A DNA stretch of 64,000 bases, taken from the NCBI GenBank assembly GCA_015063245.1, contig SUSV01000006.1:20121-84120 (forward strand). The letters run 5' to 3'. Below are positions 16,945 through 27,196 of the stretch, piece after piece. The DNA comes from Thermoplasmata archaeon. GTDB lineage: Archaea > Thermoplasmatota > Thermoplasmata > Methanomassiliicoccales > Methanomethylophilaceae. Position numbers and translations under genes: made by a program. Positions within the stretch are counted from its first letter, which is position 1, and the number at the start of each line of letters is the position of its first letter. A model generated the notes under the pieces. That model had not been told where the DNA came from and ran no database searches. It was given only the letters and a program-made list of their open reading frames with translations.

Positions 16945-19605
16945 GTGCATGCCGTTATCATGTTGCGCTGCAAGAGCATCGATGAGCTTTATGAAGAGGT
17001 CCAGGAGTTCGATCTTGTCATCACTGTGGATGCCGCTCTCGCCACTGCTCTCAACGCACGCATCGATAAAGCCTTCATCGGCCATTTCGCGATGACCCCC
17101 AAGCAGATCGCAGGACATATCGCATCGAGGATCATCAACAAGCCGCTTTATTCGGAATTGAAGCTGATCTCCACGGTATCCGACGAGACAGGGATGAACC
17201 TGAAATACGTCCACAGCGAGCTGGAGAACATCAAGGAGATCAGGAAATACACCAAGGATGTCAGGAAGCATCTTCATTCCGCCTCATCCAAGCGCGTCTA
17301 CGATTCTTTCGAACCGCTGCCGACATTAGAGCGCGTCATGGGGAGCTTCGTGCCCGACGATGACGAATTCTACAGGAAGGAGAAGGTAGCCGTTATAGGG
17401 GTCGATCTATTCAACGACCTCGACAAGCACTTCATACCGATTGATTACGAGCCGATATCGCTGTTCACCGACGAGGAGTACGAGATCGACAGGATTTACG
17501 AGGTGGGGAACGACCGCCAGCTCGCCGAGAACGCGGTGGAACTCATCGACCCGGCCAATCCGTCGGATTATGCGGTGGTCGTCAATGTCACCAGCCCTCT
17601 TACCGACGCTTTAAGGTCCTCTCTGTACCGCAAGGGGATACCTTTCATCAACTCACTGAACGTGAGGGACCTGTCGCAGATCAGGGACTATCTGCGTTTC
17701 ATCACGTTATCGCTGGATTTCGAGACGCTGCGCGTAAAGCATGTCAAGGAGCTTTTCTCCAACTATAACGGCGGGTTCTTCAAGGGGAGGGAGGAATTCC
17801 TCCTCTGCAGACAGACGGACAGCGATATGACTCCCAGGGCTGTGGAGCTTTGGAACGTCATGAAGAACATCTTCAGCATGACCTTCTCAGAGGTGTGCGA
17901 AGCGATATGCAACAAGAGGACTAAGGTCCAGGTCAACAATCTCATCAACGAGCTGAACATAGCTGACAGGACGATCACATCCAATCTCCTTAACGAGGTC
18001 AGGTACGCGGTGGACAATGTGAAGGAGCTCACCCATAACGAGGAGATCCCGGAGAATGAGAGGAACGGGGCCCTTATCGTGGACTGCAAGAACTCGATCT
18101 ACATAGACCGCCCCGTCGTCATCTATCTCGGCATGGAACAGGATTGGAACATCTCGGTCGTCGGGAAGCCTTACATCGACGTCGAGGATGAGACGGATAA
18201 GAACGTTATGAGGCTAAGTTGCCTCATACAGCAGGGAGATTCGAGATATTATCTGGTAAATCCCACCAAAGGGGGTAAACCTGCTAGGCCGTGCATACTC
18301 TTCGACCTTGTTTTCAAGAGGCCTGTGGATAGGTTCGGACTCATGTGCAACGAGCTTGTCAAAGGACGCTGGCACTCCGACACCGAGAGCATGATCCCCG
18401 ACAGGGTTCCCGTCGCCGATATCGACAGGGATGCATTCAGCGGACCCTTCTCCAAATCGTCATTCAACTCGTATTTCAACTGCCCGATGATGTTCCTTTT
18501 CAACAAGGTCCTGACCACCCCTGATGAGAAGGATTCAGAATTCGGTACGCTCATCCACTCGTTCGCCGAATTCTATGTGTGCTACCCCGAGGACGTCCGC
18601 ACATTGGGCGTGGATCACTTCGTCGACCTTATCTCCGACAAGTACTCAGGGCTGTCCTCTCCTCTCATGGAGGGGCTCGACAAGGACAGGATTAGGAAGG
18701 CCATGAAGGCCATCATAGAATATCTGGATTTCATCGGGGTGAAGGAATTCCCTCTGGACACTGAGGTCTCCAGCAAGGACCATCCGAATCGCATAATGCA
18801 GCTTATGGGTAAGAAGTACACCAGCTCCCTGTGCGAAAGGGAGCTCGTATCAGAGAAATATCCCGTTTACGGTCAGCTCGACCTTACCTGGATGGGCGTC
18901 ATCACCGATTACAAGACAGGTAATGCGAAGACCTGCAAGGATATAGCCGATGCCATGACGTTCGAGTCCAAGGTCAAGTTCCACGAGTTCCAGGCACCCA
19001 TCTATCTCGCCCTGATGAAGGAGGATGAGATGACCAAGGGCAGGTTCAACCTTTTCTACGCGATGGATCACGATGTAACCTCATCCGTAGGCGACGTATC
19101 CATCGGAGAGAACGTGCGCTCTGTCGTTCTGAGGGAGGGGTCCCTTAAGGATGTCATCACGAGGAGCAGCCATACCAGAGCGTTCCTGGAAGCCAATATG
19201 AGCAAGAATCTGAGGTCCCATGCCAGAGCCATACTCGACATCATAGCCGAGATAGCATCGGACGATCCTGCCGATTGGAGCGGGGATGAGGGCCTTATCA
19301 CGAATATCCTGAGCATCGCCGGACTTTCAGATTGCAAGACCAACAGGAAGACGGTGGTTGCAGGCATCAATAAGATAGCCAATCTGGGTAAGGGCGGCCT
19401 GGTCGTGACCGAACAATGCGTGGAGGTACCAGAGACCACCCTTGAGACCATTATGGCACGCATATCGGAGATGCACAAGGAGATGCGCGCACAGAGCATC
19501 GAAGGATTCCCTGCGGCACCGAAGGTGGTATGCGAGGAATGTAGATACTATCAGGTGTGCACAAGGGAGATCATCGTTCCGGAGGAGGTCGATTACGATG
19601 AGTGA
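16945..19605 (+). CDS. AddB/RexB-like helicase-nuclease subunit with Fe-S nuclease domain
   Basis: An 886-aa protein whose C-terminal third is a RecB-family PD-(D/E)XK nuclease. GTLIHSF (534-540) supplies the conserved His. Asp646 in GQLDLTW, then Asp655-Tyr-Lys657 in VITDYKTG, are the catalytic residues. Four cysteines at 513 (FNCPMMF) and 863, 866 and 872 (VCEECRYYQVC) have the spacing of the 4Fe-4S cluster of AddB and Cas4. The N-terminal half resembles an inactivated helicase and no Walker A is visible. It overlaps the AddA-like gene. Together they should resect double-strand breaks. The start may be GTG 16945 or ATG 16960. Confidence 0.75.
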   Translation: MHAVIMLRCKSIDELYEEVQEFDLVITVDAALATALNARIDKAFIGHFAMTPKQIAGHIASRIINKPLYSELKLISTVSDETGMNLKYVHSELENIKEIRKYTKDVRKHLHSASSKRVYDSFEPLPTLERVMGSFVPDDDEFYRKEKVAVIGVDLFNDLDKHFIPIDYEPISLFTDEEYEIDRIYEVGNDRQLAENAVELIDPANPSDYAVVVNVTSPLTDALRSSLYRKGIPFINSLNVRDLSQIRDYLRFITLSLDFETLRVKHVKELFSNYNGGFFKGREEFLLCRQTDSDMTPRAVELWNVMKNIFSMTFSEVCEAICNKRTKVQVNNLINELNIADRTITSNLLNEVRYAVDNVKELTHNEEIPENERNGALIVDCKNSIYIDRPVVIYLGMEQDWNISVVGKPYIDVEDETDKNVMRLSCLIQQGDSRYYLVNPTKGGKPARPCILFDLVFKRPVDRFGLMCNELVKGRWHSDTESMIPDRVPVADIDRDAFSGPFSKSSFNSYFNCPMMFLFNKVLTTPDEKDSEFGTLIHSFAEFYVCYPEDVRTLGVDHFVDLISDKYSGLSSPLMEGLDKDRIRKAMKAIIEYLDFIGVKEFPLDTEVSSKDHPNRIMQLMGKKYTSSLCERELVSEKYPVYGQLDLTWMGVITDYKTGNAKTCKDIADAMTFESKVKFHEFQAPIYLALMKEDEMTKGRFNLFYAMDHDVTSSVGDVSIGENVRSVVLREGSLKDVITRSSHTRAFLEANMSKNLRSHARAILDIIAEIASDDPADWSGDEGLITNILSIAGLSDCKTNRKTVVAGINKIANLGKGGLVVTEQCVEVPETTLETIMARISEMHKEMRAQSIEGFPAAPKVVCEECRYYQVCTREIIVPEEVDYDE

Positions 19606-22480
19606 GCTCAACGAGCGCCAGGAGGTCATCGCGAAGACTCTGAACGGACCGATCGTAGTGGATGCCGGGCCTGGTACCGGCAAGACACATACCATCGTCG
19701 AGCGCTACATCAACATCATTTCCCAGGATGATGTCAGCCCAAGGGATGTCCTTCTGCTCACATTCACCACCAATGCAGCGGCCGAGATGGACGAGAGGAT
19801 CAAGAAGCGCATGGCCGAGGCTGGGATGGAGAAGGATTCGAAACTGGTGCAGACCAAGACGTTCGATGCGTTCTGTTTATCCGTAGTGTTGGATTCACCC
19901 GACCTTGTCAGCAGTTTCTTCGGTTTCAGCGAGAAGCTCACCCGTTCGGCCACACTGTATCAGAACGATACGCTGAACAGGGACTACTTCATCAGGTTCC
20001 TTGACGATTTCCTGTACAGGAAAGGCTCGGACTACGGGGACACGGCCGTGCTAGCAAGCGGTGATCCCGTGACGATAATGAAGCTCATCTACAAGCTCAT
20101 GTCACGCGGGCTGATCCCGCTCAGGACAGGATGGTTCGGGAAGGACTGGCAGGCCGATCTTGAGGGGGATACGGAGACCATACGCGGCTATCTGGAGCAG
20201 AGGAACACCTTGAACGACAAGGGTGTGAGCGAGAACATGGAGATACTCGCCAAGATCGACGAGGATGCCGTCTACAACCCTCCAACGGTCACTGTCGGAA
20301 GCCCCCTGGATGCCGAGACACTCGATTCAGCAGCGAGGCCCGAAAGGGGTGAGCTTTTCAGATTCATACATGACGTCTACTACGAATACATCAGGAGGAG
20401 CATATCAGATAACCGTCTCACCTTCGGTCTGAATGCCATGCTGGCCTTCACAGTCCTCTACTCGAAGGAATCCGTGAGGGAGAGGAACTCCTTCAGATAC
20501 CTGATGGTAGATGAGTTCCAGGATACGAACGCCAACCAGATGATGATCTCCCTGATGATCCTGAAGGAGCCAAACCTATGCGTCGTCGGGGATTGGAAAC
20601 AGGGGATCTACGGATTCCGTTTCGTCTCCATCGACAACATCCTGAACTTCGAGGAGAAGTGCGTGGAGATGAGGAGGTTCCTCAACGATGACCTGAAGAG
20701 GGTGCAGTTCCAGATACCCGAGGTAACCAAGCTGTCCCTGGATGTGAACTACCGCTCATCCCAGCTCATCATAGACAAGGCCTATGAGTGCATATTCCTG
20801 AAGGGATCCAAGACCGATGAGGTGAACGAGGGGGAGCTGAGGGAGAAGGTCGTTTATCTGAAGCAGGGCCGCACCGATCTCAAGGATGAGACTGCCATAC
20901 GCTTCGTCCAGAGCGACTCTCAGGAACAAGAGGTGGACGAAGTAATCGCTGCCATCAAGGACTATGTCTTCAGCGGGAAGTACACGATAGTAAACGGCGA
21001 CAGCAGGCGCAACCCAGGTTTCGGTGACATCGCTATCATCTGCCGCAATACCAAGCACTGCCGGATGATCATGACGGCATGTGAGAACGCAGGGATACCC
21101 GCTTACCTTCAGGGCGATGTGCAGATAATGTCGACCCGCGAGGGAAAGCTCACATTGGCATGGCTGAGGTTCGTAAACAACGAGCGTGACCCCTGGGGCT
21201 ATGTTCCCATCATGGTGGATATGGGCTATACCCCGCCTGAGATCCGCAAGGCGTCTAAGATGCCCGAGTATATACCGGAGACACTAATCCAGCAGAGGGA
21301 TGCGCTGTACCTCAAGAGGAGGAGGATCACCGAGCTCCTGACCTCCATGTTCTCGTTCTACAGGCTGGACAACGACATAACCCAGGCTATAATAACGACC
21401 GTTTCATCCCTGCACAGCGGTTCGCTGCTAACAATATCCGACATCATCCGCGTCATCGAGGACGATATCGAATCAGGTTCCACATATTCCGTGGAGAATT
21501 TCATCGACTCCAAGGCGGTTACGATAATGACGATGCACAAGGCGAAGGGACTCGAGTTTCCCATCGTCATCACCCCGTTCATCGATTTCAAGACTATGCC
21601 CTCCGAGATCCCTGACAGGAGCGTGTTCACCTTCGACGAGCTTTGCGGCGTTCGCTGCACCAAGGAGATCGGTAAGTTCGGCGACTATTCCAAGATTTGC
21701 ACGGACTGGAGGACCAGGCTCGCGAAGGCATCGGTCAAGACAGACTACAGTGAGGAGAGGAGGCTCATGTTCGTCGCTCTCTCCAGAGCGAAGCAGTACG
21801 AGACCGTCATCTGCGGCCATAAACCGTCGGCATTCATGAAAGGTCTCTCCTCGGAGGATTATGAGGACATACCCTCCGTCGATACGGATATCAAGTCGGT
21901 CAGCGAGGGGCTCATCGATGCTCCGCCCAAGGCCGTCTATGAGAAGAGGTGCTCCAAGCTAGGTGTGCACGAGATCCTGAACTTCGACAACGGTGAAGGC
22001 GAATCCAACTCGTCCGGATGCGACGAGGTATGCGGGAAAGGTATGGAGTACGGTACCGAGATCCATAAGCTGGCTCAGATCATGTGCCAGGGCGGGACCG
22101 TGGATGAGACGAAGTATCCCGAGCTGCCAGTCATAAGGGGCATATTGGACTCGCTGAAGGATGCGGACATCCTTTATCCCGAGATCGAATGCGGTCTTCC
22201 CGTGCCCGGAGAGGATACAACACTGAGGGGCGTCATCGACCTTCTCGCGCTGTACCCGGACCACGTCGAGATACACGATTACAAGACGGATGTCAGCGAC
22301 AGGTTCGAGCAAGAGTATGTTGTTCAGCTCTCAGTCTACGCATATGCCGCGCAGCAGTTCTACGACAAGCCTGTGGAATGCTATATCGACTATGTATCGA
22401 GGGGCTGCAGCAAGAGAATCGATATCGTCTGTATGGACGAGATAGCCAAAAGGGTACATGCACGCACGCATAAATTATAA
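19598..22480 (+). CDS. AddA/UvrD-like helicase-nuclease
   Basis: A 960-aa superfamily 1A helicase fused to a RecB-type nuclease. Helicase motifs: the Q-motif LNERQ, Walker A AGPGTGKTHT (23-32), motif Ia LLLTFTTNAAAEMDERI, Walker B VDEFQDTN (304-311), GDWKQGIYGFR, MTMHKAKGLEFPIVI and the motif VI region EERRLMFVALSRAK. The C-terminal nuclease has GTEIHKLAQ, Asp881 in GVIDLL and Asp894-Tyr-Lys896 in IHDYKTD. It is more compact than bacterial AddA (about 1200 aa). I start it at ATG 19598, giving an eight-base overlap with the AddB-like gene and the textbook N-terminus MSELNERQ. Confidence 0.85.
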   Translation: MSELNERQEVIAKTLNGPIVVDAGPGTGKTHTIVERYINIISQDDVSPRDVLLLTFTTNAAAEMDERIKKRMAEAGMEKDSKLVQTKTFDAFCLSVVLDSPDLVSSFFGFSEKLTRSATLYQNDTLNRDYFIRFLDDFLYRKGSDYGDTAVLASGDPVTIMKLIYKLMSRGLIPLRTGWFGKDWQADLEGDTETIRGYLEQRNTLNDKGVSENMEILAKIDEDAVYNPPTVTVGSPLDAETLDSAARPERGELFRFIHDVYYEYIRRSISDNRLTFGLNAMLAFTVLYSKESVRERNSFRYLMVDEFQDTNANQMMISLMILKEPNLCVVGDWKQGIYGFRFVSIDNILNFEEKCVEMRRFLNDDLKRVQFQIPEVTKLSLDVNYRSSQLIIDKAYECIFLKGSKTDEVNEGELREKVVYLKQGRTDLKDETAIRFVQSDSQEQEVDEVIAAIKDYVFSGKYTIVNGDSRRNPGFGDIAIICRNTKHCRMIMTACENAGIPAYLQGDVQIMSTREGKLTLAWLRFVNNERDPWGYVPIMVDMGYTPPEIRKASKMPEYIPETLIQQRDALYLKRRRITELLTSMFSFYRLDNDITQAIITTVSSLHSGSLLTISDIIRVIEDDIESGSTYSVENFIDSKAVTIMTMHKAKGLEFPIVITPFIDFKTMPSEIPDRSVFTFDELCGVRCTKEIGKFGDYSKICTDWRTRLAKASVKTDYSEERRLMFVALSRAKQYETVICGHKPSAFMKGLSSEDYEDIPSVDTDIKSVSEGLIDAPPKAVYEKRCSKLGVHEILNFDNGEGESNSSGCDEVCGKGMEYGTEIHKLAQIMCQGGTVDETKYPELPVIRGILDSLKDADILYPEIECGLPVPGEDTTLRGVIDLLALYPDHVEIHDYKTDVSDRFEQEYVVQLSVYAYAAQQFYDKPVECYIDYVSRGCSKRIDIVCMDEIAKRVHARTHKL

Positions 22481-22503
22481 TAAAATGGCTCTTATCACCC
22501 GAT

Positions 22504-25134
22504 ATGAACGGTCTTACATCTGAAGAAGTCAATGAACGGATCAAACAAGGTCTAATCAATGACGCGGATGTCAAGACCAGCAGATCGTATACCGACATTT
22601 TCGTCAAGAATGCGTTCTCGCCCTTCAACATCGTCCTTTTTGTTCTCGGCATAGCGCTGCTAATCCTGCACAGCTATGTCAGTGCGATATCCGCGACAGG
22701 TATCATCATTATCAACATCATAATATCGACCATCCAGGAGATGCGCGCCAAGCGCCGTCTGGACCAGATCTCGCTTCTCACACGCCCCAAGGTCACGGTC
22801 ATCCGCGACGGTGAGGAGAAACAGGTCGACCAGGGCGAGGTCGTGAAGGACGACCTCATCGTCATTCGTGCAGGGGAACAGGCCGTCGTCGACGGAACCC
22901 TCAACTCCTGCAAATCCCTGGAAATGGATGAGTCGCTGCTCACGGGTGAATCCACCACCGTTCGCAAGAACACGGGCGACTTCATCTATTCAGGTTCGGT
23001 CTGCGTCACCGGAGAGGGATGCTTCACAGTCACCGCATTCGGCGACGACTCATACGCATCCCAGATGCTCAGCAGTGCGAAGAAGTTCACTGCCAAGAAG
23101 ACCCCTCTCCAGATGGAGACGCAGACGATCACGACGATCCTGATCACCATAGCGTTCATAATGCTGTTCATCGCCCTCATCAGGGAGATCATCACAGGTA
23201 CCGATTTCTTCAATGAGGATGAGCTCGCGGCCACGATCGAGGTCTTCGTGATATGCATCGACGTGGTCCCCATAGGATTGTTCCTATTGATCACCCTCAC
23301 CTACATGATAGCGGCGATCAGGATGGCCAACACAGGCGTCCTCCTGCAGAGCTTCAACTCTGTCGAATCGATCAGCCACGTGGACACAGTGTGTATGGAC
23401 AAGACCGGTACCATCACGACGAACAACCTCGTCTTCGAATCCGCCGAGTACATGATGCCTCATGATGAGGCTGAGCTGTGCATCCGTCTCTTCGCATCCA
23501 ACACCGGAAGCAAGAACAAGACCATGACCGCCCTCACGAGCAAGTTTGGTGACCTCCAGGCGGAGCTCGTAGAGGAGATACAGTTCTCCTCCGCAAGGAA
23601 ATACAGCGCTGTCAAGGTCAGATACGAGGGAAAGGTCTACACCCTCTACTCCGGAGCATGGAATGTGCTTAAAGTACATCTCTCCGAAACCGATCAGATC
23701 GATTCCATCATAAGCAGGGAATCGTCCAAGGGTCTGAGGACGCTCGTCCTATGTGCATCGGAGGATCTCCCGCTCATTAAGGGCGAGGAGTACATGATCC
23801 ACGACCTGACGCCTGTCGCCGTCGTCTCCATCAGGGACGAGGTCAGATCAGACTGCAGGTCCACCATCCAGGTCTTCCTGGACAACGGAATGGACCTCAA
23901 GGTTATCTCAGGAGACGACCCGGTTACCGTGGAGGCCCTCTTCAAGATTGCCGACATCCCCGGGGAGAGGCGCATCATCTCAGGTCCAGAACTTGACCAG
24001 ATCCCCGATTCCGAGCTGGATGAGGTGATTCTCAACACCAACATCTTCGGAAGGATGAAGCCAGAGAACAAGGAGACAGTCATCGAGGTCCTCAAGCGCA
24101 ACAGGAGATACGTCGCGATGATCGGTGACGGAGTCAACGATGTGAAGCCCATCAAATCCGCCCATGTCGGAGTCGCTCTCGAATCTGGTTCCGGTGCCGC
24201 GCGCGGTGTTGCGGACATGATCCTCATAGACGACAACTTCTCCGCCCTTCCCAAAGCACTCGTTGAGGGAAGGAGGACCGTATCCGGAATCAGGGATATC
24301 CTGAAGATCTATCTGTCAAGGAACCTCGCGATGGCGATGATGTTCATCCCCATCTTCCTCTTCCTAGGATATCTCCCCATGCTGCCTGTCCAGAACTCGT
24401 TCTACGCGTTCACATCCGTGACGATCATCGCATTCTTCATGACCGTGTTCGCCAAGCCTGACGAGAACGATGAGCTGATCCTGCCTAGCGTTCTGCGGTT
24501 CGCGATACCTTCGGCGATTGTCATCGGTTTGGGAGGTGTGATCGTCTATCTCCTGTCCTGGTATTTCGCAGACCAGGGTATGTTCGAGCTCGATCTGAGC
24601 TATCTGGCTGGACTGACCGACCTGTTCAACCTTGATGTGCCCGGAATCATCGACAAGTATCTCGTATGGCAATCGGACTCCTATTCCCCAACTGATGCGG
24701 ATTCGGAGATCATCGCCAGGAACTGCCTTGTCCTCTACGCCACCCTGACCGGTGCGATCCAGCTCCTCATCGTCTGTCCCCGTTTCAAGTTCCTGTCCAC
24801 GGACGGCAACATCAACAAGAGGCTCCTGCCCATCATCCTCGTCGTGGTGATCATCCTGTTCATCATCGCCCTATATGCATTCCTGCCCCAGGCGCTTACC
24901 ATCATGGCGCTGGTCAGGCTGCCTGACGGTGCGATACTCTTCATCATCATGATGGTCATCGTCGCCTTCTTCCTGATACTGTTCATCGTCAAGATGGACG
25001 TCACCCATTATCTCGTCAACAAGTTCGAGAAGTGGTACCTCAAGAAGCTGGACAAGGAATATGTGAAAGGGGATGTCGTGAACATCGACGGGACCAAGTT
25101 CCTCAAGATCCCGGAGATAAAGATCAAGAAGTGA
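22504..25134 (+). CDS. P-type cation-transporting ATPase with atypical M4 motif
   Basis: An 876-aa P-type ATPase. The actuator loop has TGES (147-150), the phosphorylation site is DKTGT (Asp299), the hinge has GDGVND, and eight to ten membrane segments are visible. The overall layout resembles P2/P3-like or CtpE-like pumps. The membrane-4 motif, usually PEGL, reads PIGL (256-259), so the ion-coordinating Glu is replaced by Ile. The C-terminal membrane part also carries a long extracytoplasmic loop (around 690-750). The ion is therefore not predictable. It follows the AddA-like gene by 24 bases and converges on the exonuclease gene. Confidence 0.88.
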   Translation: MNGLTSEEVNERIKQGLINDADVKTSRSYTDIFVKNAFSPFNIVLFVLGIALLILHSYVSAISATGIIIINIIISTIQEMRAKRRLDQISLLTRPKVTVIRDGEEKQVDQGEVVKDDLIVIRAGEQAVVDGTLNSCKSLEMDESLLTGESTTVRKNTGDFIYSGSVCVTGEGCFTVTAFGDDSYASQMLSSAKKFTAKKTPLQMETQTITTILITIAFIMLFIALIREIITGTDFFNEDELAATIEVFVICIDVVPIGLFLLITLTYMIAAIRMANTGVLLQSFNSVESISHVDTVCMDKTGTITTNNLVFESAEYMMPHDEAELCIRLFASNTGSKNKTMTALTSKFGDLQAELVEEIQFSSARKYSAVKVRYEGKVYTLYSGAWNVLKVHLSETDQIDSIISRESSKGLRTLVLCASEDLPLIKGEEYMIHDLTPVAVVSIRDEVRSDCRSTIQVFLDNGMDLKVISGDDPVTVEALFKIADIPGERRIISGPELDQIPDSELDEVILNTNIFGRMKPENKETVIEVLKRNRRYVAMIGDGVNDVKPIKSAHVGVALESGSGAARGVADMILIDDNFSALPKALVEGRRTVSGIRDILKIYLSRNLAMAMMFIPIFLFLGYLPMLPVQNSFYAFTSVTIIAFFMTVFAKPDENDELILPSVLRFAIPSAIVIGLGGVIVYLLSWYFADQGMFELDLSYLAGLTDLFNLDVPGIIDKYLVWQSDSYSPTDADSEIIARNCLVLYATLTGAIQLLIVCPRFKFLSTDGNINKRLLPIILVVVIILFIIALYAFLPQALTIMALVRLPDGAILFIIMMVIVAFFLILFIVKMDVTHYLVNKFEKWYLKKLDKEYVKGDVVNIDGTKFLKIPEIKIKK

Positions 25135-25136
25135 GC

Positions 25137-25760
25137 TCAGGACCTTTTCTCAGGCCTGTACGTACCGTCCCTGAACATCTGTATCATGAGATATGAGGCC
25201 ATCCTCGCATCAGACAGCGCCCTGTGGTCCTGTTTTCCGTTTATGCCCGCGGGATCGCCTGCTACGATGTTCTCGTAGGCATAATCGAGCTTCGGATACC
25301 TGTATTCGCGACCGTAGTATTGGCTTGGGAGCTTGCAGACGTCCTTGGCAGCGAGCATGATGTCGTAGCACTCGTTGAAGCTGAGCTTGAGATCCCAGGG
25401 ATCGAGATAGAGGAACTTGTTCATATCGTAACCTATGTTGTATGCGGTCACGTACTTGTTCCTCAGAAGCCTTCTGACATCGTCGATGACCTTCATGGCA
25501 GGAGGTGCCTCGCGAACCATATCGAGGGTCATATCGGTGTTCTCGAAGATCCATGCGCTGCGGCGGTAATCGTCCCACTCATCGACGTCGTATCCGAGCA
25601 CCGATGAATATACATCCTCGACGGTGCCCCTGCGGAGCGATACCTTGGTTATCCCGATGTCGACGACGACATCCTTGGGAGCACCGAAAAGACCTGTGGT
25701 CTCGGTATCCAAAACATAGATCTCGTCCGGAGGGATGTCATCGAGAGTCATCGGCTGCAT
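25137..25760 (-). CDS. DEDDh 3'-5' exonuclease (DnaQ/RNase T fold)
   Basis: A 207-aa exonuclease with all five catalytic residues: Asp18 and Glu20 in VLDTETTG, Asp112 in AYNIGYDMNKF, and His179 and Asp184 in DHRALSDA. It could proofread or trim DNA or RNA ends. It lies convergent with the P-type ATPase (two bases between stops) and is the catalytically intact paralogue of the protein at 16343-16885. The two bracket the AddAB-like pair, which hints at a shared repair or degradation role. That link is inference. Confidence 0.85.
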   Translation of the reverse strand: MQPMTLDDIPPDEIYVLDTETTGLFGAPKDVVVDIGITKVSLRRGTVEDVYSSVLGYDVDEWDDYRRSAWIFENTDMTLDMVREAPPAMKVIDDVRRLLRNKYVTAYNIGYDMNKFLYLDPWDLKLSFNECYDIMLAAKDVCKLPSQYYGREYRYPKLDYAYENIVAGDPAGINGKQDHRALSDARMASYLMIQMFRDGTYRPEKRS

Positions 25761-25822
25761 AGGACCCTGTATAGTCCATGTTATTTTAGGTCTTTTTATA
25801 AGATAATGGATTACTCTGCATC

Positions 25823-27196
25823 ATGGAAGCAAAGGGCAAGATGGCTATGGCGATTGCATTCGCTGCAGTCATCCTACTATCCGGATCCTGCTTGCTCCCG
25901 CCTTCGTCCGCCGAGACCGAGGAGAAGGGCGAATACGGGAATGTATGGGGCATGGACTACATCCGGTTCAACGAGCTGATAAAGCTGCAATCGGAAAGGA
26001 CCATAGAGGAATGGCTGATCTATTACAGCGATTCCGTTGAGGGTTATGAATTCGGACTTGCTGTTGAACCGAGATTCGACAGCAATTTCGCCACGATCAG
26101 GAAGACGACCGTCTCGGATGATACGATAATCATCAAGGACCGCGTCTCCGGTTTCATGAAGTTGTATGCCAAGCTCTACATGGTAGGGAACTTCCCTGAA
26201 GCCGGGCATTACGAATCCAAAGGCGAGGAAACTATGCTCGACCTCATCGTCAGGACCCTGGAGGAGGCCCCGAAGAGCGATGTCCACGAGATCGACATCG
26301 ATTTCAAGATCGATGCATATGTCGACGCTTATCTCACCACGAAGGTCGACCGTGACACCGGAGAGGTCTCTGACATCGACCTCCAGTTCAGATCGTGCTT
26401 CATCGAGACGGAGAACCGCAACTTCGACCTTTATCTCGATGACCTGGAGGACGGCCGCAAATCGATGGACCTCGGATACAAGAGGATCAAGGCCGACAAC
26501 GACTTCTATCTCAATTTCGACATCGGATTCGATGCCGAGGGACTCAAGATGATCAGCGATGAGCCTTCTTGGCATATCGAGCCCAAGGTCACAGAGCACG
26601 TCAGCAAGTCCCTGGTCTCCACCCACCTGAAGGGCGGTCTGTGGGACCGTGCTCTGAGCAAGCTGTATGCCAAGGACAACGTCGAATTGCCCAAGTTCGT
26701 TCTGGATCTGCTCGCGCAGGGAGGGAATTATGTGGACCTCTACGACACCATCAAGCTCCTCACAGGATCGGATGTCCCCGACCTCACATTCACAACCTCG
26801 CTTGATGCACACTACATGGAGGATGAGCACGGTTACAAGTACACAGTGCTGGAATCGGCTGACGGTAAGAACGTCATGAAGTTCTCCATGGGCGCGTACA
26901 TACTCAACCTTTCTCACATCGTCAGCCTTTTCCCGGACTCCGTGCTTCCCCAGACCGAGAAGAGCATCATCATGGTAATCTTCGCCATCCTCGGATTGAA
27001 CTCCATCGATGTGAAGGACATCTCCAAGAACCTTGTCGATGAGGACAGGTGCATGATGATAATGACATACGCGGATTCGAACATCAGGGAATTCGAGAAC
27101 GATTCCGCACACATACCGACATTCTATCTGGTTTCAGCGGTGATCGGGATCATCATATCAATTCTCATCCTGATAATATGGAGGCGCTCGCCATGA
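25823..27196 (+). CDS. Secreted C-terminally anchored protein of unknown function
   Basis: A 457-aa protein that I do not recognise. It has a clear N-terminal signal (MEAKGKMAMAIAFAAVILLSG, cleavage probably near SSAE), a long acidic, beta-rich exterior domain, and one C-terminal transmembrane helix (about 430-452) ending WRRSP. This is a type I surface protein plan. The region around 150-240 has alternating polar/hydrophobic strands suggestive of a beta sandwich or repeats. Its stop overlaps the ATG of the MFS transporter, so the two may act together at the membrane. Confidence 0.7.
   Translation: MEAKGKMAMAIAFAAVILLSGSCLLPPSSAETEEKGEYGNVWGMDYIRFNELIKLQSERTIEEWLIYYSDSVEGYEFGLAVEPRFDSNFATIRKTTVSDDTIIIKDRVSGFMKLYAKLYMVGNFPEAGHYESKGEETMLDLIVRTLEEAPKSDVHEIDIDFKIDAYVDAYLTTKVDRDTGEVSDIDLQFRSCFIETENRNFDLYLDDLEDGRKSMDLGYKRIKADNDFYLNFDIGFDAEGLKMISDEPSWHIEPKVTEHVSKSLVSTHLKGGLWDRALSKLYAKDNVELPKFVLDLLAQGGNYVDLYDTIKLLTGSDVPDLTFTTSLDAHYMEDEHGYKYTVLESADGKNVMKFSMGAYILNLSHIVSLFPDSVLPQTEKSIIMVIFAILGLNSIDVKDISKNLVDEDRCMMIMTYADSNIREFENDSAHIPTFYLVSAVIGIIISILILIIWRRSP

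Noticed and set aside
25877..27112. 411-codon minus-strand frame opposite the anchored surface protein
   Set aside because: Mirror frame of a gene with signal peptide, membrane anchor and coupled downstream MFS gene; the antisense translation shows no domain.
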